Positions 8,574-16,374 are shown, counted from the stretch's first letter. The stretch is 59,282 nucleotides of DNA from Oscillospiraceae bacterium (GCA_015063895.1 SVTG01000010.1:1-59282), one strand, 5' to 3'. The notes: generated by a model from the letters alone, not told the origin. A program made the numbers and translations.

Positions 8574-8638
8574 ATGCTTGCAAATTCTACCAAGTTGTGC
8601 TATACTTATGATAAACTCTCACGTGTAAACGAACATAA
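8574..8638 (+). pseudogene. RHS/YD-repeat remnant, duplicate of 7346-7400
   Basis: Reads LANSTKLCYTYDKLSRV and then runs into stop codons. The DNA is nearly identical to the LANSTKLCYTYDELSRV segment of the RHS gene at 7227. It stands immediately ahead of the next small membrane-protein gene, so the arrangement fragment-plus-candidate-immunity gene is repeated. Confidence 0.8.
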
Positions 8639-8661
8639 AATTTAATCAAAGGAGATACGTA

Positions 8662-9102
8662 ATGTGCCAGCAAAAATTTGTAGCTTCTAAATTTAAGCTA
8701 TATTTATTTGTGATTTTGTTAAGTGCTTTATGTTTTGGAATTGTGATTCAAACAATATTTATTTTTGCATGGAAGAATTGGGGCTATATATTTGTTATTG
8801 TCCTTTATGCTTTAGCTCTTATTCCAGTAATTTTTGCGCTTGGTAAAGTTATCTATTTTGTGAATGTTTTTGATAACGGATTGGTGTTTAAAAACATTTT
8901 TAAGAAACAATATTATCTATTTTTTGCTGATATAATTAACGTGCACAAACTGCACCTAGCACGTGAAGGCACGTTTTTCCTCATTGAGGTAAAAGGAAAT
9001 GGAAAAGCAATGTCATGGAACTATCCTTTTAAATTTGATTGCACCCCAACTACTTGCAGGGTGGTCGATTTTATAATGACGCACAAAAACACGGAAGATT
9101 GA
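8662..9102 (+). CDS. Small two-span membrane protein, possible immunity protein
   Basis: 146 residues, AAAGGAG 6 bp before the ATG. Two hydrophobic segments (about 12-38 and 43-70) are followed by a cytoplasmic beta-rich domain (NGLVFKNIFKKQYYLFFADI, FFLIEVKGNGKAMSWNYPF). The architecture of two helices plus a PH-like/YcxB-like domain is common among immunity proteins next to RHS or WXG toxins. I cannot assign a family. It follows the second RHS remnant, and its base composition is strongly AT-rich. Confidence 0.6.
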   Translation: MCQQKFVASKFKLYLFVILLSALCFGIVIQTIFIFAWKNWGYIFVIVLYALALIPVIFALGKVIYFVNVFDNGLVFKNIFKKQYYLFFADIINVHKLHLAREGTFFLIEVKGNGKAMSWNYPFKFDCTPTTCRVVDFIMTHKNTED

Positions 9103-9295
9103 CACAAAAAGCAGCTTATATTTTGAAATTAATTCAAAGTGCAAAATAAGATTTCTTAGGATAACAGTGAAGAACAGGGATGTTAGCGTGAAACTAACTC
9201 CTAAAATGTGCAAAAAGAGCACTGAAACAAAATCCAAATAGATTTAAACATAATGCAAGGCACAGTTCTTTATGTAAAAACGAACTAAGGTTTTC

Positions 9296-9331
9296 CGAGG
9301 TGGTTGGTGATACCGACCACCTCGTTTTTTA
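9296..9331 (+). terminator. Intrinsic terminator, cassette copy 1
   Basis: Stem CGAGGTGGTTGGT/ACCGACCACCTCG followed by TTTTTT. It is a sequence relative of the terminator at 10279-10315. Nothing else is recognisable in 9103-9295. Confidence 0.85.
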
Positions 9332-9334
9332 TTG

Positions 9335-9363
9335 TTGACACAATCTTGAAACAATGATATAAT
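9335..9363 (+). promoter_or_regulatory. Consensus promoter in front of the toxin-like remnant
   Basis: TTGACA, 17 bp, TATAAT, starting 4 bp after the previous terminator. Confidence 0.8.
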
Positions 9364-9400
9364 TAAATTAGAATATAGCGACCATGCTACAATATAGTGA

Positions 9401-9709
9401 GGGCACGCTATACGAGCAGGAGTTAATGGATTATCAAAAGCAGCAGTTACGTATGTAATAGGATATCAAGGTGGCAAATCAGGCACTTTTGACAAATTGT
9501 TCCTACAAGATATCCTTGGAAAACGACTCATGTCAGACTCCGTTTCATATGGACTTGCCAAAGGAATTTTAGCTGCATTGCATCCGAGCACAAGCCGTAT
9601 TTTTATTACCAAGGCTACTTGGTATATTGGAGAACCACTAGCAAAATTGATCTTTACAAGTTTGTTTGCAACGGGAGCTCGTTGGATTATTGATAAATTT
9701 TTTGATTAG
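9401..9709 (+). pseudogene. C-terminal remnant of a toxin-like protein
   Basis: After a stop at 9398 the frame is open to 9709 and reads GHAIRAGVNGLSKAAVTYVI, then GYQGGKSGTFDKLF, and ends in RWIIDKFFD. The Gly/Ala-rich amphipathic start resembles the pre-toxin linkers of RHS and WXG proteins. No ATG with a ribosome binding site exists in this frame; only a TTG at 9497 is available. A second frame (9382-9456, MLQYSEGTLYEQELMDYQ and so on) is open in the same place, so the region has suffered frameshifts. I treat it as a broken gene. Confidence 0.45.
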
Positions 9710-9720
9710 TAGGTGATTGT

Positions 9721-10199
9721 ATGATTACATTTTCAGGTCCAGTGTCTGAAGTTGTACAAAAAAAGTTTTAAAAAAATCACAGCAACAGTTAGGATTATTG
9801 TTATTTGCGATTTCCATGAGTGCCTTCGTATCCATTCTTATTATGAATATTTTTATTCCTAATGTATTGGATAAGAATACCTTGCTATGGTGTATAATTG
9901 CAATTTCTGTTTCTATTTTTACTGCCTTTGCGCCAATTTCAAAAAAACAAACTAGATTCACGTGGAATTTTACAATCCAAATAGATCATACACATATCCA
10001 CAAAAAAGTTTGCAATGGACGCCAAGAACTGGAGCAATCAATCCCTCTATCCAAAATAAAAAAAGTAATAGATGCTGGAGAGTTTTACTATGTTATATGG
10101 AAAGATATCAGCACCGCTTATATCTGTCAAAAAAATTTATTGATTAACGGTAGCATTGATGAATTTGAGGCTATGTTTACATTAATTTTAAAAAAGTGA
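9721..10199 (+). pseudogene. YcxB-like membrane protein gene, split by a -1 frameshift
   Basis: ATG at 9721 (after GTAGGTGATTGT) reads MITFSGPVSEVVQKKF and stops at 9771. From the A-run at 9758-9764 the -1 frame continues without a break to 10199: two membrane spans (about residues 23-40 and 48-66), then a C-terminal domain with the YcxB-like pattern (IQIDHTHIHKKV, IPLSKIKKVIDAGEFYYVI, FEAMFTLILKK). The shift point is A-AAA-AAG in the zero frame (9759-9765). It is therefore either one A lost from an A8 run or a programmed frameshift. The position behind a toxin remnant and before a cassette terminator again suggests immunity-type use. Confidence 0.6.
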
Positions 10200-10278
10200 A
10201 CACCAATTCTTTTTCACAAAATAAAATCGACAAGGAACAATTCCGTGTGTTAAAATAAAAATTCAAAACAGGTTTTTT

Positions 10279-10315
10279 CTAGGTGGTTGGCTATGCCAAT
10301 CACCTAGTTTTTTTG
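10279..10315 (+). terminator. Intrinsic terminator, cassette copy 2
   Basis: Stem CTAGGTGGTTGGC/GCCAATCACCTAG followed by TTTTTTT. It matches the terminator at 9296-9331 in stem sequence and in the preceding GGTTTT. Confidence 0.85.
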
Positions 10316-10323
10316 TAATTCAC

Positions 10324-10407
10324 ACCGCCTACGGCTACCATCATCTGACAGACGAGTCGCTCTCTATGACCGCCGATGCAAACGGCTTGGAGCACACCAA
10401 CCGTAAC
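10324..10407 (+). pseudogene. RHS-type remnant
   Basis: Open frame reading TAYGYHHLTDESLSMTADAN then GLEHTNRN, in the style of an RHS core repeat. It runs straight into an intergenic hairpin repeat (CCCTCAGCCGCCTACGGCG). No start signal. Confidence 0.5.
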
Positions 10408-10460
10408 AATCCCTCAGCCGCCTACGGCGTCAGCTCCCTTTACACAAGGGAGCCTTACGA
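10408..10460. repeat. Dispersed clostridial hairpin repeat (half copy)
   Basis: CAATCCCTCAG, a small hairpin, then AGCTCCCTTTACACAAGGGAGCC; the same as the right half of the palindrome at 54104-54232. Confidence 0.7.
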
Positions 10461-10479
10461 TAGTTTCCGTTATACTTAT

Positions 10480-10534
10480 AAAAAAGCGGTCTACAAATGT
10501 TATGTAGACCGCTCGTGGCACCCCCAACAGGAAT
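10480..10534 (-). repeat. Duplicated tRNA-Arg 3' end with its own terminator
   Basis: TGGCACCCCCAACAGGAAT (10516-10534) repeats the last 19 bases of the tRNA-Arg gene at 10722-10740. On the minus strand it is followed by a hairpin GCGGTCTACA/TGTAGACCGC and a T-run, as an intact tRNA gene would be. It looks like an attachment-site duplicate left by an integrated element. A third, inverted fragment (TGGGGGTACCAACGC) stands at 10676-10690. Confidence 0.7.
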
Positions 10535-10721
10535 TTGCCGCGCCCTGCAAGGCTTCCCACGGGGAAGCGGCGCGCCAATGTGGCGAACCCAATTCCGCGG
10601 GCAGCGGGGTTTTCAAGCACTGTGCAAACAAATAGGGTGGTTGCTATAACAGTGCCGCGGAGCAGGTTCGTTCCGTGGGGGTACCAACGCAAAAAGGCCT
10701 GCCATTCGGCAGACCTCGCGT

Positions 10722-10796
10722 TGGCACCCCCAACAGGAATCGAACCTGTAACTACCCCTTAGGAGGGGGCTATTATATCCATTTAACTATGGGGGC
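10722..10796 (-). tRNA. tRNA-Arg (anticodon CCT)
   Basis: Minus-strand cloverleaf: acceptor GCCCCCA/TGGGGGT (one G-U), D-arm segment TAGTTAAATGGATATAA, anticodon stem-loop GCCCC-CTCCTAA-GGGGT with anticodon CCT, T-arm ACAGG-TTCGATT-CCTGT, discriminator G and an encoded CCA (10722-10724). A hairpin GGCCTGCC..GGCAGACC with a T-run follows on the minus strand. Confidence 0.93.
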
Positions 10797-10879
10797 GTGT
10801 GATATAGCGTATGTAGTATAGCATATATTCTCCAAAAAGGCAAGAACTTTTGCAAAAGTGGTGCACAAAAAACTCATGG

Positions 10880-10909
10880 TTGCATTTTGTGGGCAAAGTA
10901 TGCTACAAT
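10880..10909 (+). promoter_or_regulatory. Promoter of the VanZ-like gene
   Basis: TTGCAT, 18 bp, TACAAT. Confidence 0.65.
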
Positions 10910-10964
10910 AATACAAGAGAGTTTGGCGTGGCGCGTGGTGCGCGGCGCGAGGGGAGGGGAGCGT

Positions 10965-11435
10965 GTGCGAAAATACGGCAAATGGCTGGCGCTGGCGGCG
11001 TGCCTTTTGTGGTGCGCGGTGATCTGGCAGTTTTCGCTGTCTGCCGGCAGCAGCTCCGCTGCGACCAGCACTCACGTGCGTGCGTTTTGCAACAGCGTGC
11101 TGGAAAGGCTGAACGCGCCTTTTACGCTGAGTGCGCACACGGTGCGCAAAATGGCGCATTTTGCCGAGTTTTTTGTGCTGGGCGTGTTGAGTGCGCAAGC
11201 GCTTTTGCTGCACGGCTTCGGGCACCCCTTTTTGCAATCGCCCCTGCTTTGCTTGCTTGTCGGCACCGTTGACGAGCTGATCCAGTGCTTCGTGCCCGAT
11301 CGCGGGCCGCACGTGCTTGACGTGCTGCTGGATCTTTTGGGCGGCGTTTGCGGGGTTCTCGCGTTTTGGGGGCTTTATTTGCTCCTATTATATATAAAGA
11401 AAAAAAGATTTGAAAAAAGTGTAAAAACCACTTGA
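10965..11435 (+). CDS. VanZ-like family membrane protein
   Basis: 156 residues from a GTG start that follows AGGGGAGGGG by 5 bp. A hydrophobic span opens the protein (WLALAACLLWCAVIWQFS). The central stretch VRKMAHFAEFFVLGVLSAQ and the later DELIQCFVPDRGPHVLDVLLDLLGG are the family signature (KxxHfxeyfiLg; DE.hQ.fvpgR...D...D..G). Four membrane segments are expected. The family name comes from a teicoplanin-resistance accessory gene, but most members have no known function. There are no van genes nearby. Confidence 0.88.
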   Translation: MRKYGKWLALAACLLWCAVIWQFSLSAGSSSAATSTHVRAFCNSVLERLNAPFTLSAHTVRKMAHFAEFFVLGVLSAQALLLHGFGHPFLQSPLLCLLVGTVDELIQCFVPDRGPHVLDVLLDLLGGVCGVLAFWGLYLLLLYIKKKRFEKSVKTT

Positions 11436-11461
11436 CAAGCACTGTCTTACCGTGTTATAAT
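11432..11461 (+). promoter_or_regulatory. Promoter of the rplU-prp-rpmA operon
   Basis: TTGACA, 18 bp, TATAAT, overlapping the end of the VanZ-like gene. Confidence 0.8.
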
Positions 11462-11464
11462 AAT

Positions 11465-11537
11465 CTGCCGCATGTAAAGGGCTCCCGAAGTTTATCGCAA
11501 GATAACGCCCCCGTCAGCGAGTCTTAAAAGAAAGAGA
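11465..11537 (+). ncRNA. L21 leader (ribosomal protein autoregulatory 5' UTR)
   Basis: Between the promoter and the L21 ribosome binding site lies a structured leader with GGGCTCCCGAAG, the hairpin TTTATCGCAAGATAA and CGCCCCCGTCAGCGAG. This layout matches the Firmicute L21 leader, thought to bind L21 and regulate the operon. The call is by eye. Confidence 0.65.
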
Positions 11538-11547
11538 GGTGCTTTTC

Positions 11548-11859
11548 GTGTTTGCAATTATCGAAACCGGCGGAAAGCAGTACAAGGTCTGCGAAGGCGA
11601 CACCATTTTTGTGGAAAAACTCACTGCTGAAGAAGGCGCAACCGTTGTATTTGATTGCGTAAAGGCTCTTTCCCGTGAGGGTGAGCTCAAGGTTGGCACG
11701 CCCAACGTTGAAGGCGCAAAGGTCAGCGCAACCGTTCTGAAGAACGGCAAGGGCAAGAAGATCGTTGTTCTCAAGTACAAGTCCAAGAAGGACTCCAAGA
11801 AGAAGCTCGGTCACCGTCAGCCCTACACCAAGGTGCAGATTAACACCATTGAGGGCTAA
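11548..11859 (+). CDS. rplU: Ribosomal protein L21
   Basis: 103 residues from a GTG start: [18 protein letters not shown] is the L21 opening. The C-terminus has [19 protein letters not shown], the rRNA-binding tail. The protein binds 23S rRNA in the large subunit. The GTG at 11548 is chosen since L21 starts exactly there and AGAGAGG lies 8 bp upstream. It is first in the conserved order L21, Prp, L27. Confidence 0.97.
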   Translation: MFAIIETGGKQYKVCEGDTIFVEKLTAEEGATVVFDCVKALSREGELKVGTPNVEGAKVSATVLKNGKGKKIVVLKYKSKKDSKKKLGHRQPYTKVQINTIEG

Positions 11860-11864
11860 TCTAC

Positions 11865-12245
11865 ATGACGACCATCACTTTTTTCAGAAGCGACGGAATT
11901 TTTTACGGATTTGAGGAAAAGGGGCACGTCGGCTTTGCCGAATACGGCAACGACCCGTTTTGTGCCATGCTTTCTTCTCTCACAATGTATATCGTCAACG
12001 CGGTTGAGGACGTATATCACGGCAAAGTGATCTACGACATTCGCGACGACGAGGCTGTGATATCCGTTCGCTCTCCCTCCGCGCTCCCCGCCTTTGAGCA
12101 GGACGAACGCGTGCGCTTTGCCGTATCGGGGCTGTTCCTCACGTATTACACGATGCTGGAGGATATGCAGCTGCACGGTGATCTGTACGAGTTCACGGGC
12201 GATAGCGGCTTTCAGATTAAGGTTGAAAACAGGGAATTTGAATAA
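11865..12245 (+). CDS. prp: Ribosomal-processing cysteine protease Prp
   Basis: 126 residues, slightly longer than the usual 105-115. The active-site His lies in [12 protein letters not shown] and the nucleophile Cys in [13 protein letters not shown], in the family spacing. Prp removes the N-terminal extension of L27 in Firmicutes. It sits 5 bp after rplU and 53 bp before rpmA, whose product has the matching cleavage site. The usual GHA is GHV here, a mild change. Confidence 0.93.
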   Translation: MTTITFFRSDGIFYGFEEKGHVGFAEYGNDPFCAMLSSLTMYIVNAVEDVYHGKVIYDIRDDEAVISVRSPSALPAFEQDERVRFAVSGLFLTYYTMLEDMQLHGDLYEFTGDSGFQIKVENREFE

Positions 12246-12298
12246 TCCGTAAAGCTCTCTTACGAGAACAACAAATTTTACAAGGAGGATACACCACA

Positions 12299-12577
12299 AT
12301 GTTGAGAATTAGCTTGCAGTTCTTTGCTCACAAAAAAGGCGTAGGTTCTACCAAGAACGGCCGTGACAGTGAGTCGAAGCGTCTTGGCGTAAAGGCCGCT
12401 GACGGTCAGACTGTTTCTGCCGGCAGCATCATCGTGCGCCAGAGAGGCACTGCCATTCTCCCCGGCAACAACGTGGGACTTGGCAAGGACCACACCCTCT
12501 TTGCTTTGATCGAGGGCAAGGTTCGTTTTGAGCAGAAAACCAAAGATAAGAAGCAGGTTAGCGTTTACGCCGACTAA
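12299..12577 (+). CDS. rpmA: Ribosomal protein L27 (with Prp-cleaved extension)
   Basis: 92 residues. MLRISLQFF is the Firmicute extension that Prp removes before AHKKGVGST; the new N-terminus then reaches the peptidyl-transferase centre. The rest ([37 protein letters not shown]) is standard L27. AAGGAGG precedes the ATG. The gene ends the operon before a strong terminator. Confidence 0.97.
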   Translation: MLRISLQFFAHKKGVGSTKNGRDSESKRLGVKAADGQTVSAGSIIVRQRGTAILPGNNVGLGKDHTLFALIEGKVRFEQKTKDKKQVSVYAD

Positions 12578-12587
12578 TGCTACGAAA

Positions 12588-12622
12588 TAAAAAAGGAACA
12601 GCCGACGGCTGTTCCTTTTTTG
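12588..12622. terminator. Bidirectional terminator between rpmA and the EamA transporter gene
   Basis: AAAAAAGGAACAGCC/GGCTGTTCCTTTTTT: a perfect stem with A-run and T-run on the two sides, serving both convergent genes. Confidence 0.92.
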
Positions 12623-12635
12623 TTGCTGTAATTTT

Positions 12636-13517
12636 TCAAGCCGCGTCCTTTGGTGCTTTTTTATCCTTTAGCTGAATGAAAATGCCCAAGACGATCACAG
12701 CCAGACCAATGAGGGACCAGGGGGTGATCGGCTCCTTTAAGATAAAAAACGTCCACACAAGCGAAAGGAAGGGTGTGATATAGGCGAGGTTTGAAATTCT
12801 TGCCGTGTCACCCGATTTCAGCGCCAGTGCCCAGGTGACGGTGGCAACGGCCATGACAAAGATGCCGTTCCAGGCAAAGCCTAAGAGGTGCGGCACGCCG
12901 ATGGCAGCCCAGTCGCCCGTCAGGGCGTTGAAAAGCAGGGAGAGCAAAAACGACACGAAGAACGCCAGCATCAGGGAAACCTGCTCGTTATAGTGCCATT
13001 TTTGATTGAGTGCCGTGAACGCGCCGTAGGAAACGGCGGCAAGCATACAAAGCACCGCACCAAGCAGGGTGTCCACGTTAAAGCTGAGCAGGTCGGCCCC
13101 TGCCACGGTCAGCACACCGAGGAAGGAGAGCACAAAGGCAATGCCCTTGCGTGCGGTCAGCTTTTCCTTTAAGATGATGCACGCGAAAAGCACGCTCATG
13201 ATCGGCCACAGGTAGTTGATGATAAAGGCCTGTGAGGCAGACATTCTTGCTGTGCCGAGATACAAAAAGATATAGTAAATAAAGGTGCCGGGCAGGCAGA
13301 TAAAGAGCGTGAGGAGATAGTCCTTGACGCGGTAGCCCTGAAGGAACTTGATATTGCCGTTTATCACGTTGACAACAAGCAGGGCAAGCGCGGCAAAGAG
13401 CGAGCTCCACATCAGTACCTGATAGCTGCTCATGGAGCCCAGCAAAAGCTTTGAAACAGTAGCAAGGGTAGACCAGATGAAAATGGCGATCCCTGCATAT
13501 ACGTAGGTTCTTTTCAT
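12636..13517 (-). CDS. EamA/DMT-family transporter
   Basis: 293 residues and ten predicted membrane spans in two repeated EamA halves, each with the family pattern (FIWSTLATVSKLLLG at the start; SQAFIINYLWPIMSVLFA..LKEKLT in half one; ARISNLAYITPFLSLVW..LKEPIT in half two). Members export amino acids or other metabolites or take up nucleotide sugars; the substrate cannot be read. The start at 13517 follows GAGGT and begins at the first span; the longer upstream frame overlaps the neighbour. It lies 26 bp after the AEC-family gene, so the two probably share a transcript. Confidence 0.9.
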   Translation of the reverse strand: MKRTYVYAGIAIFIWSTLATVSKLLLGSMSSYQVLMWSSLFAALALLVVNVINGNIKFLQGYRVKDYLLTLFICLPGTFIYYIFLYLGTARMSASQAFIINYLWPIMSVLFACIILKEKLTARKGIAFVLSFLGVLTVAGADLLSFNVDTLLGAVLCMLAAVSYGAFTALNQKWHYNEQVSLMLAFFVSFLLSLLFNALTGDWAAIGVPHLLGFAWNGIFVMAVATVTWALALKSGDTARISNLAYITPFLSLVWTFFILKEPITPWSLIGLAVIVLGIFIQLKDKKAPKDAA

Positions 13518-13543
13518 AAGTACCTCAAAAGCGTGCGATCGGA

Positions 13544-14533
13544 TCACAATGCACCCGCAAGGCGCAGTAAAAACGATGCGATAAAGATAGAAAGGGCTGA
13601 GAGTAGGGTGGTGAACACCACAAACTGTCCCGCTAGGGGCGTGTTCCCGCCCATTTCCTGCGTCATCGGTACGCTGGAGACCGCCACAGGGGTGGCAAAA
13701 AGCGACACAAACGCCGCAAAATGCGCGCCGCTGAAGTGATCGCGGAAACACAAAAACGCCACGCCGATGCCGAGCAGGGGGGCAATCAGAATACGCACTG
13801 CGGTGCCGAATACGATCTCGCGGCGCATTTCCTTTGCGGTGGAAAACTCAAATTGCATACCGAGCACCAGGAGCGCCAAGGGGGTAGCCACCGACGCGAG
13901 GTAGGAAAGCACCTCGTAAACGGGCCCCACGTCCGTGAGGCGCCAGGCGATCTCGCCGCGCACCAGCAGGGCGCGTACGGCCAGCGCGAGAATGGCTGCG
14001 GCAATGCTGATGATGAGCGGATTTTTGAGAATATCCAACAGGATCTTTTTTACGCTCGGCTTTTGTGTGCCGCCCGAAAAGAGCGACAGACTTACGACCG
14101 CGAGAATATTGAATAAGGGGATCACGGCGGCGGATAACAGGCTCGCGATCATCATGCCCTCGGTGCCGAACAGCGCCCCCGCCAGGGGAATGCCCACCAG
14201 CGCAAAGTTGGAGCGGAAGGTGGCCTGAAGCGTGGGGCCGCGGCGGTCGTTATGCTTGGTGAAAAAATAAACCGCAGGAATGCCCAGTAAAAATATCACG
14301 AGTATCACGGCCAGGGCGTAGATGATATAGCCGATCTCAAGATCGCCGATATCGGGGATACGGTAGACGTTTAAAAACAGGCTTGCAGGCAAAAACAGGC
14401 GAAAAACCAGCTTGTTGGCGATCCTGCAAAAGCCCTTGTCCACCATGCCGATGCGCTTGACGATATAACCGATCACCACCAGCGCAATGATCGGGGCGAT
14501 CGCCTCGGCGGCAAATTGCAGAGCAGTAAGCAT
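13544..14533 (-). CDS. AEC-family (auxin efflux carrier-type) transporter
   Basis: 329 residues with about ten membrane spans in two blocks of five: MLTALQFAAEAIAPIIALVVIGYIV at the N-terminus, a charged loop near 145-165, and a C-terminal half with PLALLVLGMQ and SLFATPVAVSSVPMTQEMGG. These match the Mem_trans (PF03547) family of malate, malonate or auxin-type permeases. AGAGGAGGG precedes the ATG. Substrate unknown. Confidence 0.9.
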   Translation of the reverse strand: MLTALQFAAEAIAPIIALVVIGYIVKRIGMVDKGFCRIANKLVFRLFLPASLFLNVYRIPDIGDLEIGYIIYALAVILVIFLLGIPAVYFFTKHNDRRGPTLQATFRSNFALVGIPLAGALFGTEGMMIASLLSAAVIPLFNILAVVSLSLFSGGTQKPSVKKILLDILKNPLIISIAAAILALAVRALLVRGEIAWRLTDVGPVYEVLSYLASVATPLALLVLGMQFEFSTAKEMRREIVFGTAVRILIAPLLGIGVAFLCFRDHFSGAHFAAFVSLFATPVAVSSVPMTQEMGGNTPLAGQFVVFTTLLSALSIFIASFLLRLAGAL

Positions 14534-14558
14534 AAGACCCTCCTCTCAGGACACGGGG

Positions 14559-14596
14559 AACGCCACACCGACCGCGGTCGGTGTGGCGTTTTTTTT
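14559..14596. terminator. Strong hairpin with T-run at the end of the ior operon
   Basis: AACGCCACACCGACC/GGTCGGTGTGGCGTT then eight T on the plus strand. The T-run points rightward, into the 3' end of the ACT gene, so as an intrinsic terminator it would act on antisense transcripts. For the leftward operon only the stem is available. Confidence 0.7.
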
Positions 14597-15026
14597 ACAG
14601 CTTTTTGATATCCTCCTCGGATACCATGTGGAAGCCTGCCCCCTCCAGCACGGCGCTGGCGGCGGCGTTATCAGCCACACGCAGCACCACGTAGGCGTGG
14701 CGCGGGGTACGCGCGAGGAAGGCGTAAAGATATTCAACGTTGATACCCGACACGTTGAGGGCGTGCAGGGCGGCGGAAAGCTTGCCGGGTGCATCGGAGA
14801 TCTTGACGGCAATGACGTCGGTGGCCTGTACGAGGTGGCCGCGCGTGTGAAGGATACGCAGTGCCTCATCGGTGTCGTTCACGATGATGCGCAGAATACC
14901 GAAGTCCTGCGTGTCTGCGATCGAGAGCGCGCGCATATCGATGCGGTTGGCGGCAAACAGGTCGGTGATCTCAACCAAAGCGCCTTGACGGTTTTCTACA
15001 AATACGGTCAGTTGTTTGATAGCCAT
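14595..15026 (-). CDS. Tandem ACT-domain protein
   Basis: 143 residues: two ACT domains of about 70 residues (IKQLTVFVENRQGALVEITDL and VIAVKISDAPGKLSAALHAL), which bind amino acids as allosteric sensors. Stand-alone ACT proteins of this type commonly follow paaK-like ligases and iorAB in anaerobes, as here (16 bp after the ligase). It likely senses an aromatic or branched amino acid; this is inference. The start at 15026 follows AAAGGAG by 7 bp. Confidence 0.88.
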   Translation of the reverse strand: MAIKQLTVFVENRQGALVEITDLFAANRIDMRALSIADTQDFGILRIIVNDTDEALRILHTRGHLVQATDVIAVKISDAPGKLSAALHALNVSGINVEYLYAFLARTPRHAYVVLRVADNAAASAVLEGAGFHMVSEEDIKKL

Positions 15027-15042
15027 GATAGGATCTCCTTTC

Positions 15043-16353
15043 TTAGTCGTGCAGCTTACGCTTGTCAACCACGCGTACGGCCTTACCCTCGCTGCGGGCG
15101 ATCGATTTGGGGGCCACTAAGTGAATGACGGCACCGATGCCAAGCATGGTGCGCATGGCGGCCGCCAGCGATTTTTCGCGTGCCGTAACGGCAGAAACGG
15201 TATCGCTGAACTGCTCGGGCGAGAGCTCTACGTATACGTCAAGCGTATCGTTGTTCTTGGCGCGGTCGACCACGATCTGGTAGTTGGGGGCATAGCCCTC
15301 ACTCAGCAGCACGGTTTCGATCTGGCTCGGGAATACGTTGACGCCGCGAATGATCATCATATCGTCGCTGCGGCCCATGGGCTTGGACATGCGTACGTGC
15401 GTACGTCCGCAGGCACAGGGGGTGCGATCGAGCACGCAGATATCGCGCGTGCGGTAACGGAGCAGGGGAAACGCCTCCTTGTCAAGCGAGGTGAACACCA
15501 GCTCACCGCGGCTGCCGTCGGGCAAGACCTCGCCCGTTTCGGGGTCAATGATCTCGGCTAAGAAGTGGTCCTCGTTGATATGCATACCCTTTTGGGCCTT
15601 GCACTCAAAGGCAACACCGGGGCCGGAGGTCTCCGTGAGACCGTAAATGTCAAAGGCCTTGATGCCAAGTGATTTTTCAATATCGTGGCGCATCTCCTCG
15701 GTCCAGGGCTCGGCGCCGAAGATGCCCGCCTTCAGGCAGTTGTCCTGCGGCTTGTAGCCCATTTCCTTCAGTGCCTCACCGATATAGGCGGCGTAGGAGG
15801 GGGTGCAGCAAAGAATGGTGGACTTCAGGTCCATCATAAACTGGATCTGTCGCTCGGTATTGCCGCTTGACATGGGGAGCGTAAGGCACCCCACCTTGTG
15901 AGAGCCGCCGTTCAGACCGGGGCCCCCCGTAAACAGGCCGTAGCCGTAGCATACCTGCACCACGTCCTCCTTGGTGCCGCCCACGGCCATAATGGCACGG
16001 GCACAGCAATCCTCCCACAGATCCACGTCGTGCTGGGTGTAATAGGCGATCACGCGCTTGCCCGTGGTGCCCGAGGTCGACTGAATGCGCACGCATTCGC
16101 TAAGGGGCTTGGCAAGCATGCCGTAGGGGTAGGTGTCGCGCAGGTCGCTCTTGGTGACGAAGGGGAGCTTGTGAAGATCCTCAATTCCCTTGATATCGTC
16201 CGGGGTGAGGCCCTTTTCCTCCATCTTTTTACGGTAGGGGGGGCAGTTTTCCCATACGTGCTTTACCTGCTTTACCAGCTTTTCGGATTGCAGCGCGCGC
16301 AGGGCCTCGGGGGCCATTGTTTCAATTTCTTTTTGATAATAGCGCTCTTCCAT
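15043..16353 (-). CDS. paaK: Phenylacetate--CoA ligase (PaaK-like, AMP-forming)
   Basis: 436 residues, the normal length. Motifs: TSGTTGKRVIAYYTQHD (ATP-binding loop), YGLTETSGPGVAFEC, LRYRTRDICVLD and CGRTHVRMSKPMGRSDDMMIIRGVNVFPSQIE, all typical of the PaaK family. It joins arylacetates to CoA with ATP or, beside an indolepyruvate oxidoreductase, may run in the direction that releases the acid. It sits 21 bp after iorB in a five-gene operon. The exact aryl group is unknown. Confidence 0.93.
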   Translation of the reverse strand: MEERYYQKEIETMAPEALRALQSEKLVKQVKHVWENCPPYRKKMEEKGLTPDDIKGIEDLHKLPFVTKSDLRDTYPYGMLAKPLSECVRIQSTSGTTGKRVIAYYTQHDVDLWEDCCARAIMAVGGTKEDVVQVCYGYGLFTGGPGLNGGSHKVGCLTLPMSSGNTERQIQFMMDLKSTILCCTPSYAAYIGEALKEMGYKPQDNCLKAGIFGAEPWTEEMRHDIEKSLGIKAFDIYGLTETSGPGVAFECKAQKGMHINEDHFLAEIIDPETGEVLPDGSRGELVFTSLDKEAFPLLRYRTRDICVLDRTPCACGRTHVRMSKPMGRSDDMMIIRGVNVFPSQIETVLLSEGYAPNYQIVVDRAKNNDTLDVYVELSPEQFSDTVSAVTAREKSLAAAMRTMLGIGAVIHLVAPKSIARSEGKAVRVVDKRKLHD

Positions 16354-16374
16354 GGTTTTTCTCCGTTTGTGAGT

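Noticed and set aside
9497-9709. A small independent gene starting at TTG
   Set aside because: No ribosome binding site; the frame extends upstream to a stop at 9398 and looks like the tail of a broken larger protein.
10366-10635. 89-codon open frame after the RHS tract
   Set aside because: It passes from an RHS remnant into an intergenic hairpin repeat and the tRNA-end duplicate; it is not a protein gene.
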